From positions 42,466 to 106,465 of the forward strand of contig ONMA01000003.1 of the NCBI GenBank assembly GCA_900318815.1: a stretch of 64,000 bases of DNA, given 5' to 3'. The DNA is from an uncultured Prevotellaceae bacterium. GTDB lineage: Bacteria > Bacteroidota > Bacteroidia > Bacteroidales > Bacteroidaceae. The position numbers and the translations under genes were made by a program. This document shows, in pieces, positions 26,132 to 33,497 of this stretch. Under the pieces are notes generated by a model. It ran no database searches. It was not told the DNA's origin and saw only the letters and a list, made by a program, of their open reading frames with translations. Numbering within the stretch: the stretch's first letter is position 1; every line of letters begins with the position of its first letter.

Positions 26132-27085
26132 TTATTCACTCTTGAAGAGATCCTTGATGCCGCCGATGCTTCCTAACAAGTTGGTGGCCTCGTAAGGCAA
26201 GTAAACGGTCTTGGTCTTGTCGCCCTCGGCCAGTTCCTGCATCATCTGGATATATTTCTGGGCAAGCAGGTAGTTGGCAGGATTCGTACTCTGCCCCACG
26301 GCCTGAGTAATCAGTTCAATGGCCTTTGCCTCGGCTTCGGCCTTGCGGATACGGGCCTGTGCCTCACCTTCGGCATGCAGGATACTCTGTTGCTTGGCAG
26401 CTTCGGCACGGTTGATGAGTGCCGTCTTCTCACCTTCCGATGCAAGAATCTCGGCGGCTTTCTGTCCCTCCGATGTCAGGATCTGTGCGCGCTTGTTTCG
26501 CTCGGCCTGCATCTGCTTCTCCATCGCGGTAAGCACCGAGTCGGGCGGCGTGATGTCCTGCAGTTCTACGCGGTTCACCTTTACGCCCCACTTGTCGGTA
26601 GCATCGTCGAGAACCGCACGCAGCTTAGTGTTGATGGTGTCGCGCGAGGTAAGCGTCTCGTCGAGTTCCAGTTCGCCGATGATGTTACGCAGGGTGGTCT
26701 GCGTCAGCTTCTCAATGGCGTTGGGCAGGTTGTTGATTTCGTAGGCAGCCTTGTAAGCATCCATGATCTGGAAATAAAGCAGGGCGTTGATTTCCATCTG
26801 GATGTTGTCCTTCGTGATTACATTCTGCTTGGGGAAGTCGTACACCTGTTCGCGCAGGTCGATGGTCGAGGAGTACACGTAGCGTCCATGCGAGAGTACA
26901 ACGATGTTCTTGGCCTTGTCGATAAAGGGCACGATGATGTTGATACCCGGGTTCAGCGTGGCGTGGTAGCGTCCCAGCCGTTCAATGATTTTGGTTTCCG
27001 ACTGCGGGATAATGACCAATGCCATCTTGGCAAAGATCAGGATGCAGAAGATGACTGCAACCAGGAAATAAAGGGTAATGTCCAT
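26132..27085 (-). CDS. Stomatin/paraslipin-type SPFH membrane protein (QmcA-like)
   Basis: 317 residues. One N-terminal membrane helix (ITLYFLVAVIFCILIFAKMALVII), then the SPFH/band-7 domain (ERLGRYHATLNPGINIIVPFIDKAKNI onward) and a long alanine- and glutamate-rich coiled coil (about 190-260). The C-terminus LPYEATNLLGSIGGIKDLF is typical of paraslipins. Such proteins form large ring scaffolds in the inner membrane and are usually paired with NfeD, as here (39 bases downstream of nfeD). The exact cellular job is not established. Confidence 0.92.
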   Translation of the reverse strand: MDITLYFLVAVIFCILIFAKMALVIIPQSETKIIERLGRYHATLNPGINIIVPFIDKAKNIVVLSHGRYVYSSTIDLREQVYDFPKQNVITKDNIQMEINALLYFQIMDAYKAAYEINNLPNAIEKLTQTTLRNIIGELELDETLTSRDTINTKLRAVLDDATDKWGVKVNRVELQDITPPDSVLTAMEKQMQAERNKRAQILTSEGQKAAEILASEGEKTALINRAEAAKQQSILHAEGEAQARIRKAEAEAKAIELITQAVGQSTNPANYLLAQKYIQMMQELAEGDKTKTVYLPYEATNLLGSIGGIKDLFKSE

Positions 27086-27123
27086 AGATAAAGGATTATT
27101 TAAAGATGAATGAATGCTTGGAG

Positions 27124-27573
27124 TTATGCAAGCCTCTCAACGGTGATGATGATGCTTTCGCGTCCCACCACCTTTACACGTGTCCCCTCGGGAATGGCTG
27201 TCTCGTCAGCCGAGACAGCCTTCCAGTCATCGCCGTCGATGGCTACGCGCCCGAAGCCTTTCGCCTCGATGGTCTCCGTCACACGGCCCACACGCCCCAT
27301 CAGCGCGTCGGCGTTGCTCACGCGGTTGGGTTCGTCCTTGTGCAGATAGCGCAAGGCAAAGGGTCGCACCTGATAAATACTCAGGGCGGTGATGAGGCCA
27401 AAGACGGCGAGTTGCACATAAAAACTGGCAAAGGGCGACACCACGGCAGCACCACAGGCTCCTATCGCAAAGCAGATAATGAAGAAATCGCCCGATGACA
27501 ATTCGAGTATCAGTCCCAGGACGGCCACTACGGCCCACACTTGCCACATATTGGCTGAAAGATATTCTATCAT
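27124..27573 (-). CDS. NfeD-family membrane protein
   Basis: 149 residues. Two or three hydrophobic segments (WAVVAVLGLILELSSGDFFIICFAIG, VQLAVFGLITALSIYQV) and a C-terminal OB-fold domain (LMGRVGRVTETIEAKGFGRVAIDGDDWKAVS). This is the short, protease-less NfeD that partners SPFH proteins. First gene of the two-gene operon. Confidence 0.92.
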   Translation of the reverse strand: MIEYLSANMWQVWAVVAVLGLILELSSGDFFIICFAIGACGAAVVSPFASFYVQLAVFGLITALSIYQVRPFALRYLHKDEPNRVSNADALMGRVGRVTETIEAKGFGRVAIDGDDWKAVSADETAIPEGTRVKVVGRESIIITVERLA

Positions 27574-27597
27574 AGTAAACTTATTAATTTATGCCGA

Positions 27598-27629
27598 CAA
27601 AGGTAGGTCTTTTTCTCCAAATATGCAAA
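27598..27629 (-). promoter_or_regulatory. Promoter of the nfeD-stomatin operon
   Basis: On the minus strand TTTG (27626-27629), 20 bases, TACCTTTG (27598-27605). Confidence 0.75.
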
Positions 27630-27710
27630 TATATTATTAAGCATTTTCTTCCAAAGGGCAAAGAATCAACAGTCAAAAACACCTTGATATAATAGATTAG
27701 GTGAAGATTT

Positions 27711-27788
27711 GTAACTACTCAGTCATCATTACAGCTTCAGTAATCAGCTGGTAACTACTCAGTCATGTTCCCATGACTGAGTAGTTAC
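27711..27788. repeat. Palindromic repeat GTAACTACTCAGTCATG (relative at 38907-38946)
   Basis: A half copy (27711-27726) precedes a perfect hairpin with 17-base arms (27751-27767 and 27772-27788) and loop TTCC. The copy at 38907 is the reverse complement, with loop GGAA. The stretch 27606-28549 carries no gene; it holds this element, the long repeat 27912-28146 and the AT-core element 28204-28381, and nothing else was seen. Confidence 0.85.
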
Positions 27789-27911
27789 ATTAATTGAAAA
27801 TCAGGCTGGAGATATACAATAGGATTGCGGGGACTCCCTCCAGCTCCACAAACCCATCAAACAAAATACTAACTTCCTGCCTTCTTGTCCTGACAAAGGC
27901 ATTCCCTAACG

Positions 27912-28146
27912 ATTATATACTAGGATTTTTTCAAAAAAGGGTGACAGGGTGACAGAATGCCGATAAACAGGGCGTTTGCACCCTATTTAGAGGGTGACAA
28001 GGGTGACAGAAGGGTGACAGGAATCATGCCTGTTTGCACTTAAATTCTCGAGAGAATTGAGGCGTAAAGAACCTATTTTCCTTTGCCAAACAGCATACTT
28101 GCTGCTCAATTCTCTCGAGAATTGAGCCACATCCAGCTTACTTCCT
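27912..28146. repeat. Long intergenic repeat, copy 2 (inverted relative to 221-459)
   Basis: Runs ATTATATACTAGG, GGGTGACA repeats, the ATTCTCGAGAG palindromes and CATCCAGCTTACTTC, which is the reverse complement of 221-459 in the same order with scattered differences. Confidence 0.85.
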
Positions 28147-28203
28147 CTGTTAGCCTGTCATCCTTCCACGTTTTATCTCACTTTTTCACATACTCGAAGC
28201 TGT

Positions 28204-28381
28204 CGGATTACAGATTACAGATTACAGTTTTCAGGGGAGCGTATGGATGGATGAAAGAAAAATTGACATAATTAATAATTACTATATATATAATATATTA
28301 TATATATAGTAAAATTTTGAAGTCAATCTTTGATGGTGCTGCTGAGAAAACTGTAAACTGTAATATCTGTAATCTGTAATA
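28204..28381. repeat. Inverted repeat with TATATA palindromic core
   Basis: Arms made of TTACAGATTACAG units (28204-28232 and 28345-28381) flank an AT-only region containing a perfect 34-base palindrome (28279-28312, ACTATATATA... ). The same plan with other arm sequences is seen at 51681-51942. Confidence 0.8.
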
Positions 28382-28525
28382 CAATGCATCATTTACTCCA
28401 AATGAATCATTAACACCTTAAAACACACGAGTTCTTGTGTCCCTACGGAGCATGATAATTGGTTAGGATTCACGCACTCCCGCATTCATCATTTTGGTGA
28501 AGAAAAGGATAAAAATCGAATAAAG

Positions 28526-28557
28526 TTTGGAGGTTTAATGAAAAAGAGTTACCTTTG
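28526..28557 (+). promoter_or_regulatory. Promoter of the toxin-antitoxin pair
   Basis: TTTG (28526-28529), 20 bases, TACCTTTG (28550-28557). It rules out an ATG at 28555 and supports the one at 28579. Confidence 0.75.
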
Positions 28558-28578
28558 TACCAACAAATAGCCATAAAG

Positions 28579-28761
28579 ATGAGGAACTTTGATTATATTG
28601 ACGAACAAGATGTGGTAGTAATAGACTATGCTCCCATGACTTCCGAAGAAGCCCATCTCCGCATAGAAGAGGCGGAGCGAGGCATTGCCAATGGCAAAGT
28701 GGTGCTTCACGCTGACGTGATGAAGCATTCATATCAATTGCTGCAACGATATGGTTGTTGA
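28579..28761 (+). CDS. Small antitoxin-like protein of a ParE/RelE pair
   Basis: 60 residues, acidic: DYIDEQDVVVIDYAPMTSEEA, then a helix RIEEAERGIANGKVVLHADVMK. The EEAERGxANGKVVxHxDV pattern fits the C-terminal toxin-binding helix of antitoxins that precede RelE/ParE toxins. No DNA-binding domain is obvious at this length. It overlaps the toxin start by 11 bases, the usual coupling in such pairs. Function is inferred from position. Confidence 0.65.
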   Translation: MRNFDYIDEQDVVVIDYAPMTSEEAHLRIEEAERGIANGKVVLHADVMKHSYQLLQRYGC

Positions 28762-29068
28762 GTGGTTTGAGAAAGCTCAACAACATTGGGATGAGCAACT
28801 TGAGTATTGTGCAGAGACTTTTGGAAAGACTACTGCCCTGAATAGCATAAAGACAGTAGAAGAAGAGATAGATAGTCTCTGCAAGTTTCCAGAATCTGGC
28901 ACCCCAGAGCCTTTGTTGAGAGGCGAAAAACTGATGTATCGGTTTGTTCATATCCAGAAACGGATAAAACTCATTTACCGATAAGATGAGCAGCAACAGA
29001 CTATCTACATTGTGGATGTGTGGAACACACGAATGTCGCCACAACGCCTGTTAGATAGAATGAAATAG
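28751..29068 (+). pseudogene. ParE/RelE-type toxin interrupted by a nonsense codon
   Basis: The frame starts VVEWFEKAQQHWDEQLEYCAETFG and shows the ParE/RelE pattern through RGEKLMYRFVHIQKRIKLIYR, where TAA occurs at 28982-28984. The same frame then continues for 27 codons, DEQQQTIYIVDVWNTRMSP to LLDRMK and a natural TAG at 29066-29068, which is exactly the C-terminal strand and helix expected of the fold. The simplest reading is one base change making a stop (for example from TAT or TAC). The truncated product, 77 residues, lacks the last beta strand that carries key catalytic residues, so the toxin is probably dead. Confidence 0.8.
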
Positions 29069-29083
29069 AACAATAGTTATTCA

Positions 29084-29252
29084 CTATTGGGAGGGGTAGA
29101 TTTTTAGCCCCAAAAGCATGCCTTCCTCTATGATTATATCAGGAGTCAATACATCGTAGACCTGATTAACTGCTTGCGGATTCAGAACATGACGATATAG
29201 GGAATGTGGGGCTGAACGTTTAGTATATATCTGCTTTAAGGTGCAAACTATT
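29084..29252 (-). other. Open coding-like stretch without a start, after the methylase
   Basis: Minus-strand codons read ...LKQIYTKRSAPHSLYRHVL, then NPQAVNQVYDVLTPDIIIEEG, then MLLGLKIYPSQ and stop. It overlaps the last codons of the methylase in another frame and has no start codon of its own. It could be the tail of a lost gene or a shifted methylase C-terminus. I do not recognise it. Confidence 0.4.
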
Positions 29253-30146
29253 CACCTTAGAATCCGTTTCGAACGGCAGCTCCTCGAATGGATGAGGCTC
29301 ATAACAGCCGAAGATGTCGGTTTGGGTATCCTCAGCCTTCATAATGTCAGGAATCTTACTGCGGTATCTGGCATACGTTTCTATGCGCTCAATTTCTTCA
29401 CGACGCGCCTTGCTCATGGCAACAAACTCGGTTTCTCGTTCGATTCCGAGGAATTGCCTTCCTAAGAGGTTGGCAGCAATACCAGTTGTTGACGAACCTG
29501 CAAACGGGTCAAGAATCCAGGCACCAGGCTTCGTGGAGGCCATGATGATACGACTCAGCAGGCCCAAGGGCTTCTGGGTGGGGTGTTTTCCACACGACTT
29601 TTCCCAAGGCGCAATAGCAGGTATACGCCACACGTCGGTCATCTGCTTGCCTCCGTTAATGTGCTTCATCAACTCGTAGTTGTAGTAGTGCGGCACCTTT
29701 TTACTTTTGCGAGCCCAGATGATGAACTCCGTAGAGTAAGTGAAGTATCGGCATGAGATATTGGGCGGTGGGTTCGTTTTCGCCCATGTTATTACATTCA
29801 GAATCTTATAGCCCAGCTGCGTGAGACAATTTGCAACAGAGAAGATATTGTGGTATGTGCCAGAAATCCAAATTGTTCCGTTGTCCTTCAGTTTCTCTCT
29901 ACACATCGATAGCCATTTCAGATTAAAGGCGTTGACATCTTCCTGAGACATGCTTTTGTCCCAGTTGCCTTTATCCACGCACACCACCTTACCACTTTGT
30001 ATGCTAATGCCGCCACTTGATAGGAAATACGGCGGGTCAGCAAATATCATATCGAACTTGAAGTTGAACTGTGGCAGCAACTCAAACGTATCGCCACTGA
30101 GCAAATTGAAGTCATGGTTGGGAGACTTGTAATAAGGTGTTATCAT
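29220..30146 (-). CDS. DpnII-type second adenine methyltransferase (DpnA-like)
   Basis: 308 residues. Catalytic motif DPPYFLSSGG (about 36-45) precedes the SAM-binding motif DPFAGSSTTGIAA (about 218-230), the beta-class order seen in M.DpnIIB; the segments WISGTYHNIF and KHPTQKPLGLL are typical. DpnA methylates GATC on single-stranded DNA in Streptococcus; the same is inferred here. Residues from about 270 form an extra acidic tail (DIFGCYEPHPFEELPFE) not needed for catalysis. It is the third gene of the operon, 12 bases after the endonuclease. Confidence 0.88.
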   Translation of the reverse strand: MITPYYKSPNHDFNLLSGDTFELLPQFNFKFDMIFADPPYFLSSGGISIQSGKVVCVDKGNWDKSMSQEDVNAFNLKWLSMCREKLKDNGTIWISGTYHNIFSVANCLTQLGYKILNVITWAKTNPPPNISCRYFTYSTEFIIWARKSKKVPHYYNYELMKHINGGKQMTDVWRIPAIAPWEKSCGKHPTQKPLGLLSRIIMASTKPGAWILDPFAGSSTTGIAANLLGRQFLGIERETEFVAMSKARREEIERIETYARYRSKIPDIMKAEDTQTDIFGCYEPHPFEELPFETDSKVNSLHLKADIY

Positions 30147-30158
30147 CTGGTAATATTT

Positions 30159-30992
30159 TTATTTTAGTTCACCTTTAATCTCCTCCAAGAAACTGCCTAA
30201 TGACTCAAAATTATACATTCTGTCTATCTCGTTGTAAGCCTCTTCGAGTTTGTTCCGAGCTGAATTCCATCCTTGGCCGTCTGTCACCCAGACGAATTCA
30301 AATCCATCCACTTTGTTCACTATCGGCGATAACTCACGATATGCACGTGCAACCTCGTTAGGCTTTGAACCTCCACCATTATAGAAATTCACTTCTATGA
30401 GATAAGTGCATCGTTTCGTCTCTATTACAAAATCGAAACGCTTCTCGTCTGCACCTAAGGCTTTCTGTAATATCGGATACTCATGGGAATAAACCTCCAT
30501 TCGATGTTCGATGCCGTTGGCGGTCAAGATGCGATGAAGTAGCAGCTCCGTAATATCGCCACTTCTATTCTTTCTGGCATGAGTGTCAAGGCCTGCTTCC
30601 ACTCCGAACACATAGTCAACGAGGTTCTTAATGTCTTTATTCTTTAGAACATCTGTCAAGCCTGTTTCGTTTAGGAACTTCATGACTCCCTCATAACTAT
30701 CCAAAAGTTTATGAACAAGATGAGCCTTGCCCATGTTATCCAAGTATTTCTTATGCTGGTCTTGACGAGTAGCTATCAAAATGTCGAGGATGCTAAAGAC
30801 ACGTTTGTCATTATCCCACAATTCTTTAACGGCAGCAGCCAAATCGTCTTTGCCAATTAGATAATTGAGAGTGTTTAGTTTTATCTCAATACTTCGTACA
30901 TTTTCACGAATCTTAGAGAAATCCGTATAAAAATCGAGCGTGGCATTTGTTTCTGCCAACTGGCTCATAAATAGATTGAAGTCCTTACTCAT
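30159..30992 (-). CDS. DpnII-family restriction endonuclease (GATC)
   Basis: 277 residues. The C-terminal half carries the family signature: ADEKRFDFVIETKRCTYLIEVNFY then NGGGSKPNEVARAYREL and FVWVTDGQGWNSARNKLEEAY, giving the D-ExK-like active site (D in FDF, E in IEVNF). Family members cut before the G of unmethylated GATC. The N-terminal half is helical. It overlaps the 3' end of the first methylase gene by 8 bases, so translation is coupled and methylase comes first. Confidence 0.92.
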   Translation of the reverse strand: MSKDFNLFMSQLAETNATLDFYTDFSKIRENVRSIEIKLNTLNYLIGKDDLAAAVKELWDNDKRVFSILDILIATRQDQHKKYLDNMGKAHLVHKLLDSYEGVMKFLNETGLTDVLKNKDIKNLVDYVFGVEAGLDTHARKNRSGDITELLLHRILTANGIEHRMEVYSHEYPILQKALGADEKRFDFVIETKRCTYLIEVNFYNGGGSKPNEVARAYRELSPIVNKVDGFEFVWVTDGQGWNSARNKLEEAYNEIDRMYNFESLGSFLEEIKGELK

Positions 30993-31887
30993 AGTTTTTA
31001 ATCAAAAGTTCTGTTAGTTTACCACGTTTTTGGGGATTCGCATTAATAGCGCGAGAGGCATAGACGCGATGGATATGAAAATTGGAATAGATATCCTCAA
31101 AGAATGTATCTTCCGGATTCTTGGCCGAACAATCTGCATTACTAAGCATCCACTTCATGTTGGACTGCTCGTTGAGGTATGTGCAGAAATCACGCAGACG
31201 AATCTGTTCGTCGTCGTTGAATTCCTCTTTAGCGTATGAATTAAAGCTGGATGTGGCATTCAACGGACGATAGGGAGGGTCGAAATAGAAGAAGTTTAAG
31301 CCTTCATGAATTTCGTCAGCCGTCTGTTCGAAATCACCGTTAAGTATCTTTACGTCAACACGATTAAGTGCTTCGCTATCAGCAAGGATAGTATCTGCAT
31401 TACAAATTGTAGGATGGAGATAACGGCCAAATGGAACGTTGAACTTCCCTTTGGCGTTGACGCGATACAATCCGTTGAAGCAGGTACGATTCAAGAATAT
31501 CAGATACTTCGTGCGTTCCAACTCATCAAGTTCCTTGTCATTAAAGATATCACGCGCATTAAGGAAGTATTCCTTCTTCGGCTCTTCACCTAACCTCGAA
31601 AAATACTCTTGCTCCATAGCAGAAAGCCTGTGTATCAGTTCGTTGGAGTGTTCCTTAATGACGCGATAGGCGGTCGCCAGATGCGGATTGATGTCGTTGA
31701 TGACTGCGTGCGTGATATTTGGAAACCTGCGGAGCATGTGAAACAACATCGCTCCGCCACCCACGAATGGCTCAATATAGGTGAATACCTGCCTTTGCAA
31801 ATCATCTGGCAGATGTCCGTCGAGTTGCGATAAGAGTTGTCCTTTGCCTCCAGCCCATTTCAGAAAAGGCTTTGCTTCTGTACTCAT
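30985..31887 (-). CDS. DpnII-type Dam-family adenine methyltransferase (DpnM-like)
   Basis: 300 residues. SAM-binding motif FLKWAGGKGQLL at 7-18, FVGGGAM, and catalytic DPPYRPL in FYFDPPYRP, the alpha-class order of Dam and M.DpnIIA. It methylates adenine in GATC on duplex DNA and protects the chromosome. The ATG at 31887 is chosen because the N-terminus then begins MSTEAKPFLKWAGGKG as in relatives. Immediately upstream in the mRNA is an 11-bp hairpin that ends one base before the ATG and may limit translation. First gene of the R-M operon. Confidence 0.93.
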   Translation of the reverse strand: MSTEAKPFLKWAGGKGQLLSQLDGHLPDDLQRQVFTYIEPFVGGGAMLFHMLRRFPNITHAVINDINPHLATAYRVIKEHSNELIHRLSAMEQEYFSRLGEEPKKEYFLNARDIFNDKELDELERTKYLIFLNRTCFNGLYRVNAKGKFNVPFGRYLHPTICNADTILADSEALNRVDVKILNGDFEQTADEIHEGLNFFYFDPPYRPLNATSSFNSYAKEEFNDDEQIRLRDFCTYLNEQSNMKWMLSNADCSAKNPEDTFFEDIYSNFHIHRVYASRAINANPQKRGKLTELLIKNYE

Positions 31888-31923
31888 CTTTCTTTTTGCC
31901 TTTAGGCGTGGACAAAAAGAAAG
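31888..31923 (-). promoter_or_regulatory. Hairpin abutting the dam start codon
   Basis: Perfect 11-bp arms CTTTCTTTTTG / CAAAAAGAAAG with a 14-base loop. On the mRNA the stem ends directly at the AUG of the DpnM-like gene. Confidence 0.65.
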
Positions 31924-31948
31924 CGCACCACCTCCGTTTTCCAACTCC

Positions 31949-32078
31949 TAACGAAGGCCGTCCACCACAGAAGCCTATACAGAGAGAAGGAAAGGAAGGG
32001 GTACGCCTATACGGAATAGGCGTATCCGCATTCCCCGAGACTCTCTGTATTAAACGGTTTGGTGGACTGTTTTCGTTA
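31949..32078. repeat. Fold-back element in the leader of the DpnII operon
   Basis: Imperfect arms of about 40 bases (CCGTCCACCA...TACAGAGAG and its complement) enclose an inner hairpin TACGCCTAT / ATAGGCGTA. With the start-codon hairpin it fills the gap between dam and its promoter (31888-32157). Confidence 0.75.
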
Positions 32079-32157
32079 AAAGTCTCTTCGAATTTAGATA
32101 CTGCTATCTAATTTCCACGATGTCATTTTGCGCTTATGATGAGTATCAAAAGCGGTG

Positions 32158-32165
32158 CAAAGATA
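32158..32165 (-). promoter_or_regulatory. Promoter of the DpnII operon
   Basis: TATCTTTG on the minus strand, -7 consensus, giving a structured leader of about 260 bases. Confidence 0.55.
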
Positions 32166-32193
32166 GTCATTTTCTTTCGAAAACTACCAGCAC

Positions 32194-32373
32194 TCACCCC
32201 GATTTTTCATCTTTCACGCTGATTTCTGTCACTTTGTAGTCAGAATCATCCAGCACAATCTTGCATTTACGATACATCTGCTCCACCTTTTCTATGGCTT
32301 CCTCCTCGTCTGAGGCCTCCACTTCAACGATGCGGCTTAGCACCTCCAACACTTCTATACTGTAGTTCTTCAT
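32194..32373 (-). CDS. DpnD/PcfM-like small protein
   Basis: 59 residues: MKNYSIEVLEVLSRIVEVEASDEEEAIEKVEQMY then DYKVTEISV. This is the DpnD/PcfM pattern, named after the small gene in the pneumococcal Dpn cassette. Function is unknown. An ATG at 32433 would lie upstream of the promoter, so 32373 is used. It is separated from the R-M operon by its own promoter but has the same orientation. Confidence 0.8.
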   Translation of the reverse strand: MKNYSIEVLEVLSRIVEVEASDEEEAIEKVEQMYRKCKIVLDDSDYKVTEISVKDEKSG

Positions 32374-32381
32374 ACGAGCTA

Positions 32382-32389
32382 CAAAGTTA
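32382..32389 (-). promoter_or_regulatory. Promoter of the DpnD-like gene
   Basis: TAACTTTG on the minus strand, 8 bases before the ATG, so nearly leaderless. Confidence 0.55.
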
Positions 32390-32458
32390 GTACAAATACA
32401 GATGATTTTTGCGATTAGATCAAAACTTAACAAAAATGATCAAAATAGATCAAAACAA

Positions 32459-32490
32459 TTTGCAAGTTTTGTCGGGATCTTCTACCTTTG
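32459..32490 (+). promoter_or_regulatory. Promoter of the 32499 gene
   Basis: TTTG (32459-32462), 20 bases, TACCTTTG (32483-32490). Confidence 0.75.
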
Positions 32491-32498
32491 CGGAAAAA

Positions 32499-33095
32499 AT
32501 GAGTAACCCTGCATTTATGACTGTCTGCATCGTGGGCGACAGACGAGAGATGAGGTCGCTGTACGGGAAGATGCTGCGACTACAAAACAGAAAGAAACCA
32601 TTGGTAGAGAACGGTTTCTATTACCCCCAACGATGGCTGGGCAATCTGGTGACGAGGTTAGGTGCCGACTGGCACGACGTGTATAGTAGAGGCACGTGGG
32701 ATGACCTAAAGCTGAACCGCAAGTCGCTGTGTTTCTCTACGGAATCAGCGTGGCAGGCCCCTTTCGAAGTGCTACAACTGATTCAGAGGGTGTACCCAGG
32801 GCTGAAGATATACTTCTCTGCCGTGGGTGACGATTGGGATGCTTATCTGACGAATGACAAGGAAGGGCGATTCTTTACTTTGCGTTTCGAGCTGGATATG
32901 CCGCCCGAGAACGACTATTACGACACGATTGAAGAAGTGGCAGAGCACATCGGTGCCTACATAGGTCGACATATCGAACCCAACAAGGAAGCCGTCTATG
33001 CCGCCATCGACGAGTTTGACGAGACGAATGACGACATGGATGCCTATATCTTCCTGAAAGAGTTTGAGGTGGTGGAACTGAACGAAGTGCTATGA
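32499..33095 (+). CDS. Unknown protein with a YubB-like C-terminal half
   Basis: 198 residues from the ATG at 32499; an ATG at 32517 is an alternative because the promoter ends at 32490 and would leave almost no leader. No signal or membrane segment. The middle, FSTESAWQAPFEVLQLIQRVYPGLKIYFSAVGDDWDAYLTND, resembles the ferredoxin-like YubB/DUF1281 pattern (a W-x-PP-like turn, then YPxLxI), seen in plasmid and accessory proteins. The C-terminus is acidic. It is divergent from the DpnD-like gene. Function unknown. Confidence 0.7.
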   Translation: MSNPAFMTVCIVGDRREMRSLYGKMLRLQNRKKPLVENGFYYPQRWLGNLVTRLGADWHDVYSRGTWDDLKLNRKSLCFSTESAWQAPFEVLQLIQRVYPGLKIYFSAVGDDWDAYLTNDKEGRFFTLRFELDMPPENDYYDTIEEVAEHIGAYIGRHIEPNKEAVYAAIDEFDETNDDMDAYIFLKEFEVVELNEVL

Positions 33096-33177
33096 CCCCC
33101 TTCACCGAGAAAGGCAACTCACTTTTCGGAAACTCAAAAAGTCCAGCCACAAAATCCTGCAAGCGTTTCGATCAGTA

Positions 33178-33484
33178 CGATTAAAAGACGCTGAAAGCGT
33201 CACCTCTCGATAGCCGTAGGTCGGTACGACCTGCGGATAGAACGTAAGAAGGTACATCGACCCCAAAGGGGTCGCCCAATACGTGGTGTTGGGGCAATCC
33301 GTACTCACGGTTGCCCTCCCCTTCAGAGTGCTAGCCCTCCCCTGTTTACTGTCCGTAGGTCGTTCCGACCTACGGCTACTGAGAGGCGACGCTTTTAGCG
33401 TCGTTATTACCATGACCTGTTATCCGTAGGTCTTTCAGACACTACGGCTACTGAGAGGCGACGCTTTCAGCGTCTTTCAGTCAA
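33178..33484. repeat. Large cloverleaf-like palindromic repeat, copy 2
   Basis: Same components as 16163-16387 (GACGCTGAAAGCGTC, GTAGGTCGGTACGACC, GACCCCAAAGGGGTC) but with the right-hand half duplicated: the block TACGGCTACTGAGAGGCGAC occurs twice. It fills the gap between the 32499 gene and the GH43 gene; nothing else is seen there. Confidence 0.85.
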
Positions 33485-33497
33485 CGCAAGGCAAGGG

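Noticed and set aside
221-28146. The 27-kb segment between inverted repeats as a mobile element
   Set aside because: It contains core genes (pgk, rho, ruvC, dapA, tRNA-Asp) and no integrase or transposase; inversion is possible but transposition as a unit is not supported.
31872-32111. 79-codon plus-strand frame (LPLGVDKKKAHH...)
   Set aside because: It lies within the fold-back elements of the dam leader and starts inside the dam gene on the other strand; a repeat-derived frame.
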